A stretch of 64,000 nt of DNA from Acetobacteraceae bacterium B3987 (lineage in GTDB: Bacteria; Pseudomonadota; Alphaproteobacteria; Acetobacterales; Acetobacteraceae), in contig JAFNMF010000030.1 in NCBI GenBank assembly GCA_026537415.1, forward strand, positions 1-64,000. The letters are read 5' to 3'. The first letter of the stretch is position 1. The number at the start of each line of letters is the position of its first letter. The position numbers and the translations under genes were made by a program. The notes below the pieces were generated by a model that was not told the DNA's origin, made no database searches, and was given only the letters and a program-made list of their open reading frames with translations. This document shows positions 26,257-34,431 of this stretch, piece by piece.

Positions 26257-28682
26257 TGCCACTGTCTGCTGACTTTCCATTCCGCATTGGAAAGCCCCGG
26301 TCACTGCTTAGCCAAACCCTTACGGGGACGGCTCTAGGCGCCCTGTTGCAGGTCGTTCCTGCCTCCGCCCAGCCTGCTACTGCTACACAGGCAACTCCAG
26401 ACAGTGCAGCAGCCGTAACAGGCACCCCACCCCGGACAAAAGCTCCACAAAATGTCCGCACTCTGCCACCCAGCCCCAAAGTGGACAGTTCTGCCGATGG
26501 GCGTGTTTCCAGCTCGGACCCGGTAACGTATCTTGCCGACCATGAAAGCTACGACAAAACTGGACTGCTCGTCCTAGAGGGCAATGTCCGCCTTTGGCAG
26601 AATGAACAGACCCTGCGTGCCGATATAGTCACCTATGACCGTGCCGCCGGTATCATCAAAGCATCCCATCACGTTGCACTGACACAGCCTGATGGCACCA
26701 CCGCCTATGCCGATTATGTCGAGCTGGCCCACGGCATGAAGGATGCTGTCAGCTCCTCCATGTATGTCCGTATGCCCAATGAGGCAAAACTCTCCAGCAG
26801 CGGCATGCGCCGCAGCAACGGCCGTGTGACGGATTTTGCTAATCCCGTCTATACAGCCTGCCCTGTCTGCGCCGCTCATCCCGAACGCCCCCCCTTCTGG
26901 GACATCAAGGCCCACGGGATGACGCAGGACAAGGACAACCAGAATATCGAGTTCGACAGAGCATGGCTGCATGTTCTAGGCGTACCGGTCTTCTATTTCC
27001 CTTACCTGCCTGTCACAGATCCCAGCTCACAGCGTCATAGTGGCCTGCTGAACTTCAATGTCAAACCACATGACCATTATCTGGGAACGGTTTTCAGCAT
27101 ACCTTATTACTGGGTCATTGACGGTCATCAGGATGCCACCTTCACCCCGCTGGTCTCTACCAAGTCTGGACCACAGCTTTCTACCATCTATCGTAACCGC
27201 CTGAATGACGGCTATCTCTACTTTGAAGGTGGTGTAGCAGACGACACATTGCGAGGGCGGCCCTTCTACAACGCCTTCGGTGAACTCAGTAACGGTGGTA
27301 AGGAACACGGGGCGCAGGCCTACATAGCCAGTCGTGGCGAGTTCAACCTCTCACCGCACTGGCGGGTCGGCTTCAACGCCAACCGGGCCACCTCCGCCAA
27401 CTATATGCGTGACTACAGCCTGCCAGGCTATGGTAACGACACGCTCAACTCCAACGCTTATCTGGAAGGTTTTGGGGTTGGTGCCTATCTGCGGCTGGAT
27501 ACGCAGGTCTATCAGGGACTGAATCAGGGGCTTATCAACAATCGGGACCTCCCCTATTCCCTACCCCGCTTCACCTACGAATTTCAGGGAGAACCGGACC
27601 GGCTCGGCGGGCGGCTGAGCGTCCATACGACCGACTTCGTAGTCCTGCGTGAACGTGGTGCCAACGACCAGCGAGGGGAGCTTGCCCTCCAATGGGACCG
27701 CCCGTGGACCAATCAATGGGGCCAGCAATGGGTTCTCACCGCCCGTGTTGACTCCATGCTTTACCACGCCACCCACATGCAGCAGCAGCCCCTCTATGAG
27801 AATGCCGGCTCTCGTGTCCGGGGGCAGGTCCAGCCTACCTTAGCTGTCAAAATCAACTGGCCATTCCTCCGCTCCTTCGCCAAGGGGCACGGAACGCAGG
27901 TCTTCGAACCCATCGTGCAGTTCATTGCCGCCCCCAATACCGGTAATGCCCTACACCGGCAGATTCCCAATGAAGATAGCTTCGCCTATGAGTTCAACGA
28001 CACCACGCTCTTTGCACTCAACCGCTATATGGGTACGGACCGGTTGGATGGCGGCCTACGGGCCAATGTTGGGCTGCACCAAAACTGGAGCTGGAACGGC
28101 CGCTCCATTGACATGCTAATTGGTGAAAGCTTCATGCAGCATCCCACCCGTGGGGGGCCTGCCTATTTGGCTTATTCTGGCGTGCAGCACACATTCTCCG
28201 ACCCGGTCGGACGCATCCAGATGACACCCTCGCGCTATTTCGACCTAACAGCGCGCGGGCGGTTCAACCCTTATAGCAAGAGCTTCGATTACGGAGAGGG
28301 TCTTGTATCGGCGGGGCTGCCTTTCCTGCGTGTCTCGGCTGGTTATATTTATGAACCTATAACGTCCTATTACTATTACTATACGCCGCATTATAGACAC
28401 CTGAATTCTACGCTGCTGAATAATCCCTATCTCAGCAAGACAAGCGAGATCAGCGGTAGTGTTACGGGCCGGTGGAAGCATGTCCACTTCACCTATTACA
28501 CACGGCGTAGTCTCTCCCGTAAAGAATTTGTGGCGAATGGTGGGGTAATCGGCTACTCTAATGACTGCTTTACACTAAACATCTACGTTAGCCGTCAGAA
28601 TACCCGCATCGGTGGACGGCGTCCTAGAGCGAATGTCGGCTTCAGCGTTTCACTCAGATCTCTCGGTACGTTCGGAAACTGA
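26256..28682 (+). CDS. lptD: LPS-assembly protein LptD
   Basis: Outer-membrane translocon that inserts lipopolysaccharide into the outer leaflet. 808 residues: signal sequence ending near ASA, a Pro/Thr-rich linker, an OstA/jellyroll domain (YLADHESYDKTGLLVLEGNV, about residues 75-200) and a C-terminal 26-strand-type barrel. It contains the cysteine pair CPVC that could form a disulfide. GGAGGA at 26244-26249 fixes ATG 26256. Next comes surA, whose chaperone helps LptD to fold. Confidence 0.94.
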   Translation: MPLSADFPFRIGKPRSLLSQTLTGTALGALLQVVPASAQPATATQATPDSAAAVTGTPPRTKAPQNVRTLPPSPKVDSSADGRVSSSDPVTYLADHESYDKTGLLVLEGNVRLWQNEQTLRADIVTYDRAAGIIKASHHVALTQPDGTTAYADYVELAHGMKDAVSSSMYVRMPNEAKLSSSGMRRSNGRVTDFANPVYTACPVCAAHPERPPFWDIKAHGMTQDKDNQNIEFDRAWLHVLGVPVFYFPYLPVTDPSSQRHSGLLNFNVKPHDHYLGTVFSIPYYWVIDGHQDATFTPLVSTKSGPQLSTIYRNRLNDGYLYFEGGVADDTLRGRPFYNAFGELSNGGKEHGAQAYIASRGEFNLSPHWRVGFNANRATSANYMRDYSLPGYGNDTLNSNAYLEGFGVGAYLRLDTQVYQGLNQGLINNRDLPYSLPRFTYEFQGEPDRLGGRLSVHTTDFVVLRERGANDQRGELALQWDRPWTNQWGQQWVLTARVDSMLYHATHMQQQPLYENAGSRVRGQVQPTLAVKINWPFLRSFAKGHGTQVFEPIVQFIAAPNTGNALHRQIPNEDSFAYEFNDTTLFALNRYMGTDRLDGGLRANVGLHQNWSWNGRSIDMLIGESFMQHPTRGGPAYLAYSGVQHTFSDPVGRIQMTPSRYFDLTARGRFNPYSKSFDYGEGLVSAGLPFLRVSAGYIYEPITSYYYYYTPHYRHLNSTLLNNPYLSKTSEISGSVTGRWKHVHFTYYTRRSLSRKEFVANGGVIGYSNDCFTLNIYVSRQNTRIGGRRPRANVGFSVSLRSLGTFGN

Positions 28683-28690
28683 TCTTGACC

Positions 28691-30082
28691 ATGCCTTTCT
28701 ACTCACGTCTCTTCCGCTCCACTCTCCTGTCTCTAACAGCCTGTGCTGCGCTGATGGCTGGTGGAACTGCCATTGCTGCCCATCACCGGCCAGCTTCGAG
28801 CAAGCAAGAAGCAGCGGCATCAACCCCCTCTGCCAAAGCGGATTCCTCATCCGGTCTGACCGAGGACCAGATTATTGCGATCGTGAATGGACAGATCCTC
28901 ACACAACGTGATGTGGAGGACCGGGCCCGTCTATTTGCCGTTTCTACTGGTCTGCCTCTCACACCTGAAATCATGGCCCGTATGCGCAGTCAGCTCATCA
29001 ATCAGCTTATTGATGAACGGCTGAAGATGCAGGAAATCCTTGGTCGGCACATCAATGTTGAGCCTGAGCAGATCGCCGAAGCCATCCACACCATTGAAGC
29101 CCGCAATGGCATGCCGGAAAATGCCCTGCGGAACCGCCTGAGAGCGGATGGTATTTCCCTGACAACCCTTATTGACCAGCTGCGTGTTCAGATTGGCTGG
29201 ATGCAAGTTCTACGGGAGGACCTCGGTGTCCGCAGCCGTGTGACCCCACTCCAGATCACCCAGCGTGAAGAGGCCCTTCAGAACGAAGCAGGGCGGCCAC
29301 AATATTTCATCAGTGAAATCTTCATTCCTGTGGTGGATCCCCGCCATGATGATGTTGAGCTGTCTTTTGTAAAAACCATCATCACCCAGCTTCGTAATGG
29401 TGCCCCCTTCCCCATCGTAGCGGCCCAGTTCTCGCAGGATCAGTCCGCCCTTCAGGGGGGCTCCCGTGGGTGGATGCAGGAAGACAATATCGAACCGGAA
29501 GTCCTTTCCGTCATCAAGCAGATGCCGGAAAATGCCATTTCCAATCCCATCAAAGTGCCCGGTGGTTATGAAATCGTCACCGTCCACGCACGCCGGACCA
29601 TAGGCAAGCAGATGGGAACACTCCTCAATATGAGGCAGGCTTTCTTCCCCTTCAGCTCCCAGCTAAATCCGGCTGAACCGACCGACCAGCAGAAACTTTC
29701 GCTCCAGAAGGCCCTTCACGCTTCCCAGACCATTAAAAGCTGTAATGAGATGGAAGCGTTAAATGCATCACTGGGCAATACCCGTCCCAGCAATCCGGGC
29801 CTACAGATTGCTGAACGCCTCGCCCCACAGATGAAGCAGGTTGTGGATAAAATCCCCACAGGTCATGTTTCTCGTCCGTTGGTCGCCCCAGACGGTATTG
29901 CCCTCATCATGGTATGTTCCCGTGAGCAGCGCAATTTGGCCCAGCAAACACCCGGTCAGATTGCTGACCAGCTGATGAACGAACGTGTCGAGCAGGCATC
30001 TCAGCAGCTACAACGCTCCTTGCGCCGCCATGCCATCATCAAGCTCCGTCCAGCAGCCAAGACAGTGCTGACCCACGAATGA
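28691..30082 (+). CDS. surA: Periplasmic chaperone / peptidylprolyl isomerase SurA
   Basis: Outer-membrane protein chaperone. 463 residues from ATG 28691: signal peptide (LLSLTACAALMAGGTAIA), a Ser/Ala linker, the SurA N-terminal domain starting at IIAIVNGQILTQRDVEDRARL, one recognisable parvulin-like domain (QYFISEIFIPV through VPGGYEIVTV) and a C-terminal helix. The second parvulin domain seems degenerate. The stop overlaps the rsmA start. It follows lptD, as in many proteobacteria; pdxA, often between surA and rsmA, is absent. Confidence 0.92.
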   Translation: MPFYSRLFRSTLLSLTACAALMAGGTAIAAHHRPASSKQEAAASTPSAKADSSSGLTEDQIIAIVNGQILTQRDVEDRARLFAVSTGLPLTPEIMARMRSQLINQLIDERLKMQEILGRHINVEPEQIAEAIHTIEARNGMPENALRNRLRADGISLTTLIDQLRVQIGWMQVLREDLGVRSRVTPLQITQREEALQNEAGRPQYFISEIFIPVVDPRHDDVELSFVKTIITQLRNGAPFPIVAAQFSQDQSALQGGSRGWMQEDNIEPEVLSVIKQMPENAISNPIKVPGGYEIVTVHARRTIGKQMGTLLNMRQAFFPFSSQLNPAEPTDQQKLSLQKALHASQTIKSCNEMEALNASLGNTRPSNPGLQIAERLAPQMKQVVDKIPTGHVSRPLVAPDGIALIMVCSREQRNLAQQTPGQIADQLMNERVEQASQQLQRSLRRHAIIKLRPAAKTVLTHE

Positions 30083-30927
30083 GTTCAACCACGGCTCTGC
30101 CACCTCTTCCTTCGTTACGGGAAAGCATCCGCACGCATGGGCTGGATGCGCTCAAGACACTTGGGCAACATTTTCTACTGGACCCCACCCTCTGTATGCG
30201 CATTGCCGCACTTGGAGGCAATCTGACAGACTGCCACGTGGTGGAAGTCGGTCCTGGTCCGGGGGGACTGACCCGCGCACTGCTACAATCTGGTGCTAAA
30301 AGCGTGCAGGCTGTCGAAATCGATAGGCGTGCATGGCCTCTACTGGAAGAATTACAGGCCCATTATCCAAATCAGCTTCACATCATTCGACAGGATGCTT
30401 TGAAGCTGGATGCAGCCCAGCTCACACCGGGGCCTCGGCAAATCATCGCCAATCTGCCGTATAATGTCGCTACCCCCCTGCTTATCGGTTGGCTGCGACA
30501 GGCAGGGCAATGGTCCCGCATGGCTTTGATGTTTCAGAAGGAAGTAGCAGAACGGGTCTGCGCCGCCCCCGGCACATCCGCTTATGGGCGACTGGCCGTT
30601 CTGTCGCAATGGTGTGCCGATTGCTCCATCGCCCTGACTCTTCCGCCGGGGGCTTTCTCACCACCGCCCAAGGTTCACTCTGCCGTGGCCCTCATTATTC
30701 CTCATGCTGAGCAACCCTCACAGGCTCTTTTCAAGGCTATGGAACAGGTCACTGCTGCTGCCTTCGGGCAACGCCGCAAAATGCTCCGTGCTGCGCTGAA
30801 GCCCATCAAGGGGAGCATTCTGCTGGAAGAGACCGGTATAGACCCGACCAGACGAGCAGAAACCCTCTCCATCGCCGAATTTGACAGCTTGGCCCGCTGC
30901 CATCTCAAACAACAATCACCTTCATAA
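30079..30927 (+). CDS. rsmA: 16S rRNA (adenine1518-N6/adenine1519-N6)-dimethyltransferase
   Basis: Dimethylates the two adjacent adenines in the helix 45 loop of 16S rRNA. 282 residues with motif I EVGPGPGGLTRAL and catalytic NLPYNVATPLL, and the C-terminal helical domain. ATGA overlap with surA. Last gene of the lpt-surA run. Confidence 0.95.
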   Translation: MSSTTALPPLPSLRESIRTHGLDALKTLGQHFLLDPTLCMRIAALGGNLTDCHVVEVGPGPGGLTRALLQSGAKSVQAVEIDRRAWPLLEELQAHYPNQLHIIRQDALKLDAAQLTPGPRQIIANLPYNVATPLLIGWLRQAGQWSRMALMFQKEVAERVCAAPGTSAYGRLAVLSQWCADCSIALTLPPGAFSPPPKVHSAVALIIPHAEQPSQALFKAMEQVTAAAFGQRRKMLRAALKPIKGSILLEETGIDPTRRAETLSIAEFDSLARCHLKQQSPS

Positions 30928-30963
30928 AAAAAAATCCTCGGATAGTGCGCACTATCCGAGGAT
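30925..30963 (-). terminator. Strong terminator of the histidine-rich peptide gene
   Basis: Perfect 15-bp inverted repeat (30934-30948 against 30949-30963, arms ATCCTCGGATAGTGC) followed on the minus strand by nine or more T. On the plus strand there is no T tail, so it serves the minus-strand gene at 31047-31208 rather than rsmA. A second hairpin, GTATCGG/CCGATAC at 31002-31024, lies in the same 3' untranslated region. Confidence 0.85.
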
Positions 30964-31046
30964 CTAAAACCTGATATCACAGCCGAATATAGACACTTAG
31001 CGTATCGGCTCATTATCCCGATACACGAAGGTATCAACAGCACCTA

Positions 31047-31208
31047 TCAGTGAGACTTCCAGCCAAACAGGAATTTAATTCCACTGAAGAGATGGTGGAA
31101 GAAGGAATGATGATGGTGATGATGCTCACCACCAGACTGCTCACCCCCATGATGATGGTGATGCCCGCCAGAGACCTGATCCAGCTCAGAAGACTGTAAA
31201 ACGCGCAT
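31047..31208 (-). CDS. Double-glycine leader peptide with histidine-rich core (bacteriocin-like)
   Basis: A 53-residue gene. The leader MRVLQSSELDQVSGG matches the double-glycine consensus cut by C39-peptidase ABC exporters: Gly at -1 and -2, Val -4, Leu -7, Glu -8, Leu -12. The predicted 38-residue core begins with five His, then a Gly/Glu/Ser link, six His, and an amphipathic aromatic tail SFFHHLFSGIKFLFGWKSH; 14 His in total. AGGAG (31215-31219) stands 6 bases before ATG 31206-31208, and a strong terminator follows. It is a single-gene unit between rsmA and cfa. Export and either antimicrobial or metal-binding activity are inferred; no exporter with a C39 domain is in the window. Confidence 0.75.
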   Translation of the reverse strand: MRVLQSSELDQVSGGHHHHHGGEQSGGEHHHHHHSFFHHLFSGIKFLFGWKSH

Positions 31209-31235
31209 ATAACGCTCCTAATATCATAGTCTTAT

Positions 31236-31255
31236 TTGCACCACTATTGGTGCAA
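31236..31255. promoter_or_regulatory. Palindrome upstream of the histidine-rich peptide gene
   Basis: Perfect 8-bp arms TTGCACCA-N4-TGGTGCAA, 27 bases before the start codon. It could be an operator or a hairpin in the 5' leader. The surrounding sequence up to 31360 is AT-rich and probably contains the promoter, but I cannot pick a convincing -35/-10 pair. Confidence 0.5.
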
Positions 31256-31363
31256 GAACAACGCTAATAATTTTCTCATTAAAAAATGGTTTCTTTTTAA
31301 AATTAATGCAGAATATTTTATAATACGTTGAATTAATTGAACATTATTTACTTCAATAACCAG

Positions 31364-31405
31364 AAGGTAGATATCGAATCCATTATAGGATTCTGTCTCT
31401 ACCTT
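31364..31405 (-). terminator. Hairpin downstream of cfa
   Basis: Two-part stem: AAGGTAGA (31364-31371) with TCTACCTT (31398-31405), and inside it GAATCC with GGATTC around ATTATA. It lies 20 bases past the cfa stop. T tail is weak, so it may be a processing or partial terminator. Confidence 0.5.
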
Positions 31406-31424
31406 CACGGTTCCACCTTATTAC

Positions 31425-32660
31425 CTAGACTCCACTCTTATCTTTCGTCCGCTGGGCATTTTCGGCCTCAAACATATAATCACGAGTCAACGGCACTCCC
31501 TCAATGTCCCGGGTGATCTGAAGTTGAAAATTCATATGACCCTGAATACGGAAGGCAAGTTCACTAGCAAGCAGGTACAATTCAAACATCCGAACAAAGC
31601 GATCATCATACAGAGCCCGCACCTTCTCTCTGTTCGCTTCGAACCGTATCCGCCAGTGTGCCAGCGTCTTGGCGTAATGCAGACGCCAAACCTCACAATC
31701 CGTCAGCCACAGGCCTGTCTGTTCCAAAGCCGCCAATGTCTCGCTCAGTGCTGGTGAGTACCCACCGGGGAAAATATATTTGGAGATCCACGGGTTCGTC
31801 ATTCCCGGCCCGTCCATTCGACCAATAGAATGAATTACCGCCACGCCATCCTGCTTCAGAAGCCGTTTGACGTGATTGAAGAAGGTCTCATACTGCCTTA
31901 CCCCAACATGTTCAAACATGCCGACAGACACGATGCGATCGAATTGCCTCTGTAGGGTCCTATAATCCAGCAATTCAAATGAGACGAGATGCTCAAGCCC
32001 CTCCTCCTTCGCCCGCCTCTGTGCAACCTGAAGCTGCTCAACAGACAAGGTAATACCCGTCACTTTCGCTTCATAATCACGGGCAAGGGTCAAGGCCATC
32101 CCTCCCCAACCGCAGCCAATATCCAGTACCTCAAGACCCGGACGATCAAGCTTCAGCTTGGCAGCGATATGCCGTTTCTTTGCTACCTGTGCATCATCGA
32201 GGGACATATCGTCATGCTCGAAATAAGCGCAGGAATACTGCCTGTCCTTATCTAAAAACAGCTCATAAAGGCTGCCATTCAGGTCATAATGATGGGCTAC
32301 GTTACTACGGGACCGCTTGAGGGAATTCAGAGGCCGCAACACACGGCTCACATAACGCAGCTTCCCACTGATATCCTCGCTCAGAAGACCACCACGTTCC
32401 ACATTAGGGATGACAACCCACAGCACATCCTCCAGCGAACAACCATCCGGCACAATTGTGCCGTTCATATATTCTTCACCAAAGGCGAGGGCTGGCTTGA
32501 GTGCCAAAGCCCGTTCCGCTGCAGCTGTTAGGATACGAACAGTGGCCTTAGGCCCAGGTCTCTCCCCCTGATACTGCCGCACTGTCCCATCGCTATAGGT
32601 TACGGACAGGGTACCAAAATAGATGAACCGCTTCAGCAGAGCGTCAAGAACCGATTTCAT
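31425..32660 (-). CDS. cfa: Cyclopropane-fatty-acyl-phospholipid synthase
   Basis: SAM-dependent enzyme adding a methylene bridge to unsaturated acyl chains of membrane phospholipids, usually in acid or stationary stress. 411 residues, typical length. Methyltransferase motif VLDIGCGWGGMALTLA, the YSCAYF motif, and the bicarbonate-site region near SVGMFEHVG are present; the N-terminal lipid-binding domain is intact. Single-gene unit with its own hairpin downstream. Confidence 0.95.
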   Translation of the reverse strand: MKSVLDALLKRFIYFGTLSVTYSDGTVRQYQGERPGPKATVRILTAAAERALALKPALAFGEEYMNGTIVPDGCSLEDVLWVVIPNVERGGLLSEDISGKLRYVSRVLRPLNSLKRSRSNVAHHYDLNGSLYELFLDKDRQYSCAYFEHDDMSLDDAQVAKKRHIAAKLKLDRPGLEVLDIGCGWGGMALTLARDYEAKVTGITLSVEQLQVAQRRAKEEGLEHLVSFELLDYRTLQRQFDRIVSVGMFEHVGVRQYETFFNHVKRLLKQDGVAVIHSIGRMDGPGMTNPWISKYIFPGGYSPALSETLAALEQTGLWLTDCEVWRLHYAKTLAHWRIRFEANREKVRALYDDRFVRMFELYLLASELAFRIQGHMNFQLQITRDIEGVPLTRDYMFEAENAQRTKDKSGV

Positions 32661-32801
32661 GCGTTATTCCATCCTGACTCGGAATGAAACAGGTTTGTTA
32701 CCAGAAACTCCCTGCTTCGACTGCCTTATTAGACTTTGGCATAGTCCAGAAATATGACAAGCCCCTATACATCAGGAAGAATAACAACGCTTCCCGACAA
32801 G

Positions 32802-32834
32802 AAAAAACCCGGCAAGCGTAACGCCTGCCGGGTT
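32802..32834 (-). terminator. Terminator of the rpsF-rpsR-rplI operon
   Basis: GC-rich stem AACCCGGCA/TGCCGGGTT with inner GCG/CGC pairing (32806-32834), followed on the minus strand by six T. Confidence 0.85.
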
Positions 32835-32868
32835 CTTCTGGACAATGTCCGAAAGGATGATCCTGAGA

Positions 32869-33489
32869 TCAGCCCTCGTGGCCAGCTCCTTCAGCCACTT
32901 CGCCTTCTGCTGCCAGAGCAGCAGCTTCGGCAGCGGCGTCTTCAGCAGCCTGCTCGGCATGAAGCTCACCGAGGATGTTATCCTCTTCTTCTTCCTGACC
33001 GACAACTTCGCCACGAGCCTGACGCTCGGCTTCTTCCTCAGAACGAGCCACATTGACCGTGATCTGGATGGAAACTTCCGGATGCAGGACAATGCGAGCT
33101 TCCACAAGGCCAAGAACCTTGATCGGCTCATCCAGGATAACCTGCTGACGGGCCACTGTCAGACCGGCAGCCGTAGCAGCAGCAGCGATGTCACGCGGTG
33201 TAACGGAGCCATAGAGGCTGCCGCTGTCACCAGCCTGACGGATCAGCGTCACGCTCAGGCCGTGCATACGCTCGGAGAGACGCTCAGCCTCTTCACGCTT
33301 ACGGATGTTCAGGGCTTCCAGCTGGGCACGCTCATTGTCGAAACGGGCGCGGTTAGCAGCCGTTGCACGGAGAGCCTTACCCTTAGGCAGCAGGAAGTTA
33401 CGGGCATAACCCGGCTTCACACGGACGATATCGCCCATCTGGCCAAGGTTTTCCACGCGCTGAAGCAGAATCAGTGATGTCTGGGACAT
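32869..33489 (-). CDS. rplI: 50S ribosomal protein L9
   Basis: Binds 23S rRNA domain V near the L1 stalk. The N domain (ILLQRVENLGQMGDIVRVKPGYARNFLLPKG) and long connecting helix are standard. At 206 residues it is about 55 longer than E. coli L9 because of a Glu/Ala-rich acidic tail from about residue 150. GAGGAG lies just before the ATG. Last gene of rpsF-rpsR-rplI. Confidence 0.96.
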   Translation of the reverse strand: MSQTSLILLQRVENLGQMGDIVRVKPGYARNFLLPKGKALRATAANRARFDNERAQLEALNIRKREEAERLSERMHGLSVTLIRQAGDSGSLYGSVTPRDIAAAATAAGLTVARQQVILDEPIKVLGLVEARIVLHPEVSIQITVNVARSEEEAERQARGEVVGQEEEEDNILGELHAEQAAEDAAAEAAALAAEGEVAEGAGHEG

Positions 33490-33499
33490 GTCGTGCTCC

Positions 33500-33784
33500 T
33501 CAGTTTACAACGTAAGGGAGCAGGGCGAGGAAGCGGGCGCGCTTGATCGCCTGCGCCAGTTCACGCTGCTTTTTTGCCGACACTGCCGTGATGCGGCTGG
33601 GAACAATCTTGCCACGCTCGGACAGGAAGCGGCTCAGAAGGCGCACATCCTTGTAGTCGATCTTCGGAGCGTTAGCACCGGAGAACGGGCAGGATTTCCG
33701 ACGGCGATAGAAGGGACGGCGTGCCCCAACGGCCAGACGGCGGGAAGCAGGGCTGACTGCCGGTGTCGTATTTGTCTCTGACAT
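33500..33784 (-). CDS. rpsR: 30S ribosomal protein S18
   Basis: 94 residues; forms a heterodimer with S6 on the 30S platform. Core motif [29 protein letters not shown] and [28 protein letters not shown]. An N-terminal Thr/Ser/Arg extension of about 25 residues precedes it. Ten bases separate it from rplI and six from rpsF. Confidence 0.96.
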   Translation of the reverse strand: MSETNTTPAVSPASRRLAVGARRPFYRRRKSCPFSGANAPKIDYKDVRLLSRFLSERGKIVPSRITAVSAKKQRELAQAIKRARFLALLPYVVN

Positions 33785-33790
33785 GGTTTC

Positions 33791-34240
33791 TTACTCCGCT
33801 GCAGCCGCGTTGTGATCGCGCGTCTCTGAGGACTCGTTATGACGACGGCCGCCACGGCCACTCTCATAACGTCCGCCGCTACGGGAACCACCACGGGACC
33901 CACGGTCACCACGGTCATCCTTGCGGGACAGGATCGGAGACGGTGTTTCGTCAATCTCGTCAACACGGAGTGTCAGCAGACGCAGAACATCGTCATGCAG
34001 ACCCATCTGACGGCTCATCTCATTCATGGCCTCAACCGGAGCTTCGATCCCCAGCAGGACATAATGACCCTTGCGGTTCTTCTTGATGCGGTAAGCAAGG
34101 GTACGCAGACCCCAGAACTCGCGCTTGCGGATGGTGCCGCCATGCTCGCCAAGAATACCGGAGATGTTCTCGACCAGGGTTTCAACCTGAGCCTGAGAGA
34201 CATCGTTACGTGCAATCAGCACGGTCTCATAAAGTGGCAT
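33791..34240 (-). CDS. rpsF: 30S ribosomal protein S6
   Basis: 149 residues. The ferredoxin-like core occupies residues 1-100 (MPLYETVLIARNDVSQAQVE; NRKGHYVLLGIEAP); the remaining tail is rich in Arg, Gly and Asp. In E. coli S6 is extended by RimK; here the tail is genetically encoded and different. First gene of the ribosomal operon, with GGGAG shortly before the ATG. Confidence 0.96.
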   Translation of the reverse strand: MPLYETVLIARNDVSQAQVETLVENISGILGEHGGTIRKREFWGLRTLAYRIKKNRKGHYVLLGIEAPVEAMNEMSRQMGLHDDVLRLLTLRVDEIDETPSPILSRKDDRGDRGSRGGSRSGGRYESGRGGRRHNESSETRDHNAAAAE

Positions 34241-34361
34241 GAAAACTCCCTTCGGATAAGGTCAACCCGGACCAACCCAGTGCTGGCCTGAACGCACCGC
34301 CCCGATGGGACCGTGCCGGGTATAGCCGTTGCGCCGCCATAGCGCACGGCAGGGAAAGCGG

Positions 34362-34388
34362 CCTTTAAGCACGAAAGTGGCTTAAAGG
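34362..34388 (-). other. Hairpin between rpoD and rpsF
   Basis: Stem CCTTTAAGC/GCTTAAAGG (34362-34370 with 34380-34388) extended by AC/GT around a four-base loop, one bulged base. It is 120 bases before rpsF. It could belong to an rpsF leader (S6:S18 autoregulatory leaders exist in many bacteria) or be a second terminator element; not decided. Confidence 0.4.
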
Positions 34389-34393
34389 CAAGG

Positions 34394-34422
34394 AAAACCG
34401 GCAGAGCCTGAGGCTCTACCGG
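34394..34422 (-). terminator. Terminator of rpoD
   Basis: Minus-strand stem CCGGTAGAGCC/GGCTCTGCCGG with a three-base loop (34398-34422), followed by TTTT. Starts 9 bases after the rpoD stop. Confidence 0.8.
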
Positions 34423-34431
34423 CAAACTGAA

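Noticed and set aside
31047-31208. His-tag or vector contamination
   Set aside because: Five- and six-His blocks resemble a tag, but native ribosome binding site, leader, terminator and flanking chromosomal genes, with mixed CAT/CAC codons, argue against a vector.
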